Position numbers and translations under genes: made by a program
The notes under the pieces: model-generated
Databases searched by the model: none
Told to the model about the DNA's origin: nothing
Seen by the model: the letters and a program-made list of their open reading frames with translations, nothing else
Shown here: positions 1 through 4,537 of the stretch, in pieces
Numbering within the stretch: the first letter of the stretch is position 1
Layout: the number at the start of each line of letters is the position of its first letter
Source: Firmicutes bacterium UBA5454
GTDB lineage: Bacteria; Bacillota; Clostridia; Caldicoprobacterales; DTU083
DNA: 6,767 nucleotides
Assembly: GCA_002426555.1 (NCBI GenBank)
Contig: DIQU01000078.1
Span: forward strand, 6,639 to 13,405
Direction of reading: 5' to 3'

Positions 1-1
1 A

Positions 2-271
2 GTCGTCTCCGATTATTTGCAACTCAGCGCAGGACGACTCAGCAATAAGTTTAAACTCGAAATGGGCATCACGGTCAACCAGTTCATCACACAAGTTCGG
101 ATTCAGCACTCAAAAGCGCTCCTTCGGAAAGAGGACAGTTTGATTTATCAGGTTGCTACGCAGGTAGGATATGGTTCCCCCCAATATTTCAGTCAAATTT
201 TCCAAAACCTTACGGGGATGACACCTACTGAATACAAGAACAAACATTCAGCAGTGGAGATGTCACTTTGA
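2..271 (+). CDS. AraC-type response regulator, C-terminal DNA-binding domain (partial, 5' end outside window)
   Basis: This is the last 89 codons of a transcription factor whose start lies before the window; the frame is open from base 2. Two helix-turn-helix units of the AraC/XylS fold are visible. The first runs through LSNKFKLEMGITVNQFI and a linker helix containing RIQHSKALL. The second runs through IYQVATQVGYGSPQYFSQIF, followed by the family signature NLTGMTPTEYK. It would bind DNA in the cytoplasm. Because it overlaps a YesM-type kinase gene by 4 bases, the missing N-terminus is probably a receiver domain, making it a YesN-type response regulator; that is inference, since no receiver residues are in view. 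The likely role is activating carbohydrate-use genes in response to the neighbouring kinase. A TTG at 17 is an internal leucine codon, not a start. Confidence 0.9.
   Translation, partial: VVSDYLQLSAGRLSNKFKLEMGITVNQFITQVRIQHSKALLRKEDSLIYQVATQVGYGSPQYFSQIFQNLTGMTPTEYKNKHSAVEMSL
256..260 (+). promoter_or_regulatory. Ribosome binding site supporting the TTG start of the kinase gene
   Basis: GGAGA lies 7 bases before the TTG at 268 and inside the end of the regulator gene. It supports choosing the unusual TTG start. The overlap TTGA, with start at 268-270 and stop at 269-271, points to translational coupling of the two genes. Confidence 0.6.
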
Positions 272-2034
272 AACGAATACGCTCATTATACACAAAGCTT
301 CAAATTGCGCTCATCGCGTCAATTCTGGCAACCGCTCTTTTGTATACGGTGGTCTCCATTAATATATTACGTCCGAGGCAGGAAAAAGAGCTGATTGCGC
401 AAGCGCAAACCGCCAGCGACACCATTTCATCCGGGATTGATGTGCGCCTTCAGGAAATGGTTATGTATGCCAGTGTGATACAAAACAGTGAAGACCTTTC
501 CAGCAGTCTTGAGGATTACTACCGGTCGCCTGCCGGCAGCAATTCCTCTGTTCAGGTGGACATGGTCCTTTCCGCTCTAATTTCCCGCTATCCCATTCAG
601 CTAAAATCTGTTTTGCTTGTCGATGAAAACGGAAATCGCTTCAGTTCCTTTTCTTTTACAGACGATGATATGAGTTATTTGCAGGATGAATGGTATAACC
701 GCGTCCTCAACGCGAATAGTCTGAGCGTGTTTTCAGACATCTACCCCGTCGAGCAATTCCGTTCATCCTATTGTCTTGTTTATGCGCAGAAAGCTTCCTA
801 TTCCGGTCGTTCTTTTTCCGTATTCACCATAGCATACGCCGACACATTGCTTCAGGAAGCCAACCAGCAAGCGCAAACCGTCCTGGACAACTATAAGCTG
901 CTCAACAACTCCATGGATAGTTTTTATATTCTAAACGAGGATATCCCCTTCGATACAGGGAATTTTAATTTCAACCCTTTGCAGGACACGCATATTTATA
1001 GCACGGCAGAGGGCACCTTTTTGGTAAACAAAATCTACAACGGCCCATGGTATCTTGTATCGTTCCTTTCGGAGGAAACGCTGCACCAATCCTTTCTGCA
1101 GAGCTATTCTTCCGTTATTTTAATGTTCCTTTCATTTTGCGTTCTTTCCGTTGGGATCATATCGATCCTAACATATAGATTTCTAAAGCCGTTACGTAAA
1201 CTGACGGATACAATGACCGCCGTAAGCGCTGGAAATTACGATTTGCGTGCTGAAATAACAGCTTCTGATGAAATCGGCAATCTTGCGATTGTCTTTAATC
1301 ACATGCTTGATAGCCTCCAAACGCAATTTTCCCAACTTCTCCAAAAGGAACGTCAGGAAGAAAAGCTAAAATATACGGTGTTGGCAGGACAGATCGATCC
1401 GCATTTCATTTGTAATACAATCAGCAAAGTCAACAGTCTGACGCGACAAAAACGTTACGATGATGTCCTTTCTGTCAATACGTCACTTATCGCCATTCTG
1501 CGTGACCGGTTAAAAATGGACGGCCTGCATGTATTTGTAACCTTAAAGCAGGAGATTGAAAGCCTAAAACAATATATAAGAATTATTACGCTTAACGATG
1601 ATACGGATGTTTCTGTCAACTGGGAGCTTGAAGACCAGGTTCTAGATTTGCCGGTTCCTCAAAACATTTTGCAGCCTTTAGTCGAAAATGCATTACTTCA
1701 CGGATTGACGGATGAACAAACGGGAAATATCTCCGGAACTCTGATTATCACAGCGAAACTGCTGGATGGTAAACTGTTTTTATCAATATACAATTCCGGC
1801 AACATCATTGAAAAGAACCTTTTGAGGAAGTTAAATGCAGGCATCTCAATAAGCGACCGTGGTAGGAGTCATATCGGGTTAACGAATATTCAAAGCCGAC
1901 TTTTCGGATTGTATCAGGATCATGCGCATTTTGAAATCAATAGCGACGAGGGTGTCGGGACAGAAGTAGTGATCACAATTGATCCAACACCACCAAACTT
2001 GTCTTGGCTTCACGATGACACAGAACTTGGCTAA
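268..2034 (+). CDS. YesM-family sensor histidine kinase
   Basis: A 588-residue membrane sensor kinase that should autophosphorylate and pass phosphate to the regulator encoded just upstream. A membrane helix at about residues 11-33 is followed by an extracellular region of about 245 residues (Cache-like by position and by motifs such as WYNRV and the SYCLVYAQK segment; ligand unknown). A second helix lies at about 281-305, then a HAMP linker at about 305-358 (DEIGNLAIVFNHMLDSL). The His_kinase domain has the H-box GQIDPHFICNT with phosphoacceptor His379, where the family usually has QINPHFLYNT. The ATPase domain has the N-box QPLVENALLHG (Asn474) and a glycine-rich HIGLTNIQSRL at 535-545. The usual Asp of the DNG motif is replaced: the sequence reads YNSGN at 508-512. 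Length is normal for the family. Start chosen as TTG because of the upstream ribosome site and 4-base overlap. These pairs usually sense sugars or their transport state. Confidence 0.93.
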   Translation: MKRIRSLYTKLQIALIASILATALLYTVVSINILRPRQEKELIAQAQTASDTISSGIDVRLQEMVMYASVIQNSEDLSSSLEDYYRSPAGSNSSVQVDMVLSALISRYPIQLKSVLLVDENGNRFSSFSFTDDDMSYLQDEWYNRVLNANSLSVFSDIYPVEQFRSSYCLVYAQKASYSGRSFSVFTIAYADTLLQEANQQAQTVLDNYKLLNNSMDSFYILNEDIPFDTGNFNFNPLQDTHIYSTAEGTFLVNKIYNGPWYLVSFLSEETLHQSFLQSYSSVILMFLSFCVLSVGIISILTYRFLKPLRKLTDTMTAVSAGNYDLRAEITASDEIGNLAIVFNHMLDSLQTQFSQLLQKERQEEKLKYTVLAGQIDPHFICNTISKVNSLTRQKRYDDVLSVNTSLIAILRDRLKMDGLHVFVTLKQEIESLKQYIRIITLNDDTDVSVNWELEDQVLDLPVPQNILQPLVENALLHGLTDEQTGNISGTLIITAKLLDGKLFLSIYNSGNIIEKNLLRKLNAGISISDRGRSHIGLTNIQSRLFGLYQDHAHFEINSDEGVGTEVVITIDPTPPNLSWLHDDTELG

Positions 2035-2299
2035 ATCGATTTGCACTCACTACCAAAGAATCACACTATAGCATCGTTTCTTGCGGTTTAGGCGCCACTT
2101 TTGGGTGAGCGCTAGCCTACTAAAGTGTTCTGTAAATGTAAAAATGAAACCTACTACCTGATGTTTATCTTGATGAATAATGGCTTATAATCGTTTGTAA
2201 TCGTCAATAATACATTTCGGATTACCCGCATAAACTGGCGATTATTTTCGATAATAATCGTATATATGATTATTATTAGTATAAATATGCGCTCATAAC
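2035..2299. other. Gene-free spacer between the kinase gene and the IS66 element
   Basis: No credible gene on either strand. The first half (2035-2150) has only weak stem possibilities, for example CACTTT at 2096-2101 against AAAGTG at 2122-2127, without a T-tract, so I see no convincing terminator for the kinase operon. The second half (about 2180-2290) is AT-rich and carries repeated TAATCGT/CGATTAT words forming overlapping inverted repeats. This is presumably the DNA into which the IS66 element was inserted. Confidence 0.6.
2239..2276. repeat. Overlapping AT-rich inverted repeats just outside the IS66 left end
   Basis: CGATTATT at 2239-2246 and AATAATCG at 2253-2260 are perfect 8-base arms, and the 6 bases between them contain TCGA, so 2239-2260 is nearly one long palindrome with a single mismatched pair. 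The right arm can instead pair with a second partner: ATAATAATC at 2251-2259 against GATTATTAT at 2268-2276. It could be an operator, an alternating stem-loop or simply AT-rich intergenic sequence; there is no sign of a T-tract terminator. Confidence 0.6.
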
Positions 2300-2328
2300 G
2301 TAAGCGACAAATAATGACATCTACTATG
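2300..2328 (+). repeat. Probable left terminal inverted repeat of the IS66 element
   Basis: GTAAGCG followed by ACAAATAATGACAT is the conserved start of IS66-family termini and is correctly placed upstream of tnpA. The inner limit of the repeat is a guess because the partner end has been lost. If the element begins at 2300, the flanking 8 bases CTCATAAC (2292-2299) would be one copy of the target duplication. Confidence 0.55.
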
Positions 2329-2363
2329 TTCTGACAGAAGCCATTACACTGGAGCAAAAAGCC

Positions 2364-2370
2364 AGAGGTG
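2364..2370 (+). promoter_or_regulatory. Ribosome binding site that decides the tnpA start
   Basis: AGAGGTG ends 6 bases before the ATG at 2377. The alternative starts in the same frame, GTG at 2368 and ATG at 2371, overlap or nearly touch this site, so 2377 is preferred. Confidence 0.5.
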
Positions 2371-2376
2371 ATGGAA

Positions 2377-2703
2377 ATGAAACTATCAGAGCGAGATAAA
2401 TATTGGAGAAAACAAGTAGAAAATTGGAAAGTAAGCGGCTTAACAATGCGAGCGTGGTGTAAGGCTAATGACATATCGGAAAAGAATCTAAGCCGCTGGA
2501 AAAGAAAGATAGCTATTGAAGCTGGCGGGACTCAAGAAATTCAAAAAGCACCCGATGGTTGGTGCGAAGTTAAGACCAAGCCAGCTAAGCAGATATTACC
2601 ATCAGGTATCAAGCTGGAAATTAATGAGCAGATCAGTATTGAGCTAAACCGAGGTTTTGATCATACTCTGCTGAGAGAAGTTGTTGAGGCACTTACCAGA
2701 TGA
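2377..2703 (+). CDS. tnpA: IS66 family accessory protein TnpA
   Basis: A 108-residue protein from the ATG at 2377 (111 if the upstream GTG at 2368 is used). The N-terminal half has the IS66 TnpA pattern: ERDKYWRKQVENWKVSGLTM, then RAWCKANDISEKNLSRWKRK, a helix-turn-helix-like stretch at about residues 24-46 that probably contacts DNA. The C-terminal half ends in the typical phrase containing HTLLREVVEALTR. TnpA is needed for IS66 transposition in studied elements, though its exact job is not settled. The stop overlaps the tnpB start in ATGA (2700-2703), indicating coupled translation. The reading frame is intact, but it is stranded next to broken tnpB and tnpC. Confidence 0.88.
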   Translation: MKLSERDKYWRKQVENWKVSGLTMRAWCKANDISEKNLSRWKRKIAIEAGGTQEIQKAPDGWCEVKTKPAKQILPSGIKLEINEQISIELNRGFDHTLLREVVEALTR

Positions 2704-3054
2704 TCATACCGAACGTAGAACGAATATATCTGGCCAAGGGAGCAACCGATCTGAGAAAATCTATCAATACACTGGCAGAATTGGTGCAGGCATCCTTCGG
2801 GATGGATCCATACGATAAAAGTATGTATGTATGTGTTTTGCAATAAAACCAGAACCAGACTAAAAATCCTTCAGTACGATAAGAATGGATTCTGGCTCTT
2901 TTACAAAGCTCTTGATACTGGCAAGTTTGCCTGGCCCAAAGAAACGGACGGACTGATGGAGCTGACCGAGGAAGAACTAAGCTGGCTTGCACATGGCTTA
3001 AGTATTATGGATAAGCAAAGTATAACTGCTCCGCAGCTGAAGTTTTCCTACTAA
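2700..3054 (+). pseudogene. tnpB: IS66 family TnpB, frameshifted by an extra GTAT unit
   Basis: The gene starts at the ATG overlapping the tnpA stop. Its first frame encodes MIIPNVERIYLAKGATDLRK, then a stretch ending in GMDPYDKSMYV, matching the TnpB family opening, and hits a stop at 2844-2846. The family sequence continues in the next frame from about 2827: MYVFCNKTRTRLKILQYDK, NGFWLFYKALDTGKFAWP, ending LKFSY at 3054. The cause is visible: GTAT occurs three times in a row at 2821-2832. With only two copies the frame would read DKSMYVFCNK without a break and give a protein of about 117 residues, the usual TnpB length. Function is therefore probably lost unless the second half (75 codons) restarts at the ATG at 2827, which has no good ribosome site. 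Confidence 0.87.
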
Positions 3055-3078
3055 GAAAACAAGTTTACAAGAAGCGCC

Positions 3079-3112
3079 AAAAAGCCTGTAAAATAAGCGT
3101 TACAGGCTTTTT
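3079..3112. terminator. Strong symmetrical hairpin between tnpB and tnpC
   Basis: AAAAAGCCTGTAA (3079-3091) and TTACAGGCTTTTT (3100-3112) are perfect 13-base arms around an 8-base loop. The A-run on the left and T-run on the right make it a potential intrinsic terminator in both directions. It lies 24 bases past the tnpB stop and 30 bases before the tnpC start, so it would separate tnpAB transcription from tnpC. Confidence 0.8.
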
Positions 3113-3127
3113 AGCACGCTCGTTTTA

Positions 3128-3136
3128 TGGTATAAT
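3128..3136 (+). promoter_or_regulatory. Extended -10 promoter directly before tnpC
   Basis: TGG followed by TATAAT (3131-3136) is a perfect -10 hexamer with a TGn extension. No good TTGACA-like -35 is present at the expected distance (the region is the T-run of the hairpin). Normal spacing from the -10 puts the transcription start at about 3142-3144, on the ATG at 3143, and no Shine-Dalgarno sequence is seen before this ATG. Confidence 0.55.
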
Positions 3137-3142
3137 ATCGGT

Positions 3143-4294
3143 ATGAAAAGTGAGCAGCAAGATACCTCAAACACTCTCGATTTAAAGCAGGAAAACGAGC
3201 AACTGAAGCGGCAAAATGCCGCTCTTTTAGAGCAGCTGGAACATTACCAGCAACAGTTTAGATTGCTGCAGAAAAAGATGTTCGGTTCATCTAGTGAAAA
3301 GAACATAGTTATGCCCGAGCAGCTGAGCCTGTTTAATGAAGCCGAGATCACAGCAGATGAAAATATAGAAGAACCTACAGTTGAAGAAATTACCTATACC
3401 AGACGTAAAGCAAAAACCACCAAGGAAGAAAACCTTGAGGATCTGGTAACAGATGTTTTTATACACGACCTTGAAGAAGCACAAAAGATCTGTCCTGACT
3501 GTGATAGTCAGATGAAGGAAGTCAAAAAAGAAATTCGTTATGAGCTGAAGATTATTCCTGCCAAAGTGGAAGTGACCAAGCACATAACACCTGTGTATGC
3601 TTGTAATAGCTGTGACGGAAAAGATTTTCATACAAACTTCTCTAAATCGACTGAATATGAACCCTTCTTACCCAAAAGCTCAGCCGGCATAGAGACGATC
3701 GCCTGGCTCTTGGAGCAAAAATACAGTCTGGGGATGCCGCTGTACCGCTTGGAAGATCAGGCTAAACAAATGGAGCTAACGCTGAGCCGGCAGACGATGA
3801 GCAACTGGGTGATAAAAACAGCAAAATTGTATATAAGTCCTGTATATGATTACCTATACCGGAAGCTTCTAACCCAGAAGCATATACATGCTGACGAGAC
3901 AGTCCTTCAAGTTCTGAATGAACCAGGTCGGACAGCACAGCAAAAGTCATATATGTGGATGTTTCGAACAGGCAGGGGCAGTCCACCGATTGTTTTATAT
4001 AATTACCAGACAACCAGAGCATCTAAGCATCCGGTCAAATTTCTGACGGGCTATTCAGGCTTGCTTCAGGTAGATGGCTACCAGGGATATAACCAGCTGC
4101 CTAAATCGATAGAACTTACAGGCTGTTGGGCTCATTCCAGGCGCAAATATACCGATATTTTGACGAGTCTGCCTAAGGGAACGGATACGAAAGACTGGAA
4201 CTGGCCACCAAAAGTGCAGAGAAAACGGCCACGCAAATACATAAGTCGCGGCCACCAAAGTACACAATATTTGGCCACGGAAATGCATAAGTAA
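3143..4294 (+). pseudogene. tnpC: IS66 family transposase TnpC, truncated and fused to IS21-end sequence
   Basis: The frame encodes 383 residues; intact IS66 transposases are about 500 or more. Residues about 10-46 form a leucine-rich coiled coil (QENEQLKRQNAALLEQLEHY), then KKMFGSSSEK, typical of the family. A zinc-finger-like segment has CPDC at 117-120 and CNSC at 154-157. The DDE catalytic domain shows the first Asp in HADET (Asp251) and the second in QVDGYQGY (Asp311), then GCWAHSRRKY at 328-336. Family similarity ends at about residue 350 (LPKGTDTK). The last 33 residues are translated from the IS21-type terminus and have no transposase character. The third catalytic residue, Glu, and the C-terminal part are missing, so the protein should be inactive as a transposase, though it might still bind DNA ends or partners. 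Start chosen at the only ATG before the coiled coil. Confidence 0.88.
4202..4292. repeat. Four GGCCAC-based tandem units at the IS21 terminus
   Basis: Two alternating unit types form a composite direct repeat of 46-47 bases. Type A is GGCCACCAAA(A)GTRCA, beginning at about 4202 and 4249. Type B is YGGCCACGSAAATRCATAAG, beginning at 4226 and 4272, with 18 of 21 bases identical between copies. The A copies differ by a single-base insertion, which explains the 47 versus 46 spacing. Multiple repeated sites inside the termini are known in IS21-family elements and are taken as transposase (IstA) binding sites; assignment here is by position and pattern. Confidence 0.75.
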
Positions 4295-4341
4295 AATTGA
4301 TGATATAAATACTGTTGCTACTATAACATATTTATATTGAA

Positions 4342-4370
4342 GCCTGCACTACCAAAGAGATAGTGCAGGC
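4342..4370. terminator. Perfect 10-base hairpin after the istB remnant
   Basis: GCCTGCACTA (4342-4351) and TAGTGCAGGC (4361-4370) are perfect arms around a 9-base loop. On the minus strand it begins 9 bases after the istB stop, the place for an intrinsic terminator of the IS21 operon, but the following tract (TTCAATAT) is only moderately T-rich. It would also sit between any plus-strand transcript from tnpC and the glycosidase gene. Confidence 0.6.
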
Positions 4371-4379
4371 ATTGTTGTA

Positions 4380-4511
4380 TTATTTGGGATCAAGCAGGTC
4401 AGCAAGTATGTTGGTTTTATTCTCAAGTCGCCAGCTATCTCCGTCAATGTTAAAGACCTCACAGTGATGCAGCAGTCTGTCCATAATAGCCGTTGTACCA
4501 ACAGCTCTGTC
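4380..4511 (-). pseudogene. istB: IstB-like ATP-binding protein, C-terminal fragment
   Basis: Forty-three codons and a stop remain. The peptide DRAVGTTAIMDRLLHHCEVF, then NIDGDSWRLENK, matches the C-terminal part of IS21 IstB proteins, which carry a conserved DRLxHH followed by a G(D/E)S(W/Y)R(L/F) motif. IstB is the AAA+ helper ATPase that selects target DNA for the IstA transposase. The ATPase core (Walker motifs) is missing. In the same frame a TGA lies immediately upstream (4512-4514), and the sequence beyond it does not look like IstB, so the deletion end point is probably within 4512-4540. It is a non-functional relic. A 61-codon frame overlapping it in another phase (about 4349-4534, minus) has no family resemblance. 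Confidence 0.75.
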
Positions 4512-4537
4512 TCAGACTGCTGTTTGGAAATCACTCA

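Larger units (their letters stand above)
2300..4195 (+). mobile_element. IS66-family insertion sequence, 3'-truncated remnant
   Basis: The gene order tnpA, tnpB, tnpC on one strand, with an ATGA overlap between the first two, is diagnostic of the IS66 family. The left end is placed at GTAAGCG (2300), which matches the conserved tip of IS66 terminal repeats and lies 77 bases before the tnpA start. The right part is gone: tnpC stops matching the family at about 4195, where IS21-type end sequence begins, and I find no matching CGCTTAC terminus downstream. With tnpB frameshifted and tnpC lacking its C-terminal third and one terminus, the element should be unable to move by itself. The 8-base target duplication normal for the family cannot be tested because only one end remains. 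Confidence 0.85.
4196..4511 (-). mobile_element. IS21-family insertion sequence, remnant of its istB end
   Basis: Reading on the minus strand, the segment contains the end of istB, a hairpin, and a repeat-rich terminus whose last two bases are CA at 4197-4196, as expected for IS21-type ends (TG...CA). Order and orientation agree with the istB side of an IS21 element. istA, most of istB and the other terminus are absent, so it is not mobile. The element lies inside IS66 tnpC, showing that it arrived after the IS66 element. The 4196 boundary comes from where TnpC homology stops. The 4511 boundary is where the istB frame stops making sense. Confidence 0.72.

Noticed and set aside
2096..2127. CACTTT/AAAGTG stem as a terminator for the kinase gene
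   Set aside because: The arms are only 6 bases with a 20-base loop and no following T-tract.
2170..2191. TTGATG and TATAAT as a promoter upstream of the IS66 element
   Set aside because: The two hexamers are separated by only 10 bases instead of about 17, and the TATAAT has no other support.
2821..2846. Programmed ribosomal frameshifting in tnpB
   Set aside because: There is no slippery heptamer or downstream structure, and deleting one GTAT unit gives exactly the family sequence, so a slippage mutation is simpler.
3094..3099. TAAGCG in the hairpin loop resembling the IS66 terminal repeat tip
   Set aside because: Only 6 bases match and it lies inside the element between genes; chance is a sufficient explanation.
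2048..4357. Shared 12-base word CACTACCAAAGA at 2048-2059 and 4348-4359 region
   Set aside because: One such match is expected by chance in a window this long, and the flanking bases do not extend the similarity.
4349..4534. Minus-strand 61-codon reading frame as a gene
   Set aside because: It overlaps the istB fragment in a different phase and has no recognisable features; the istB frame explains the sequence.
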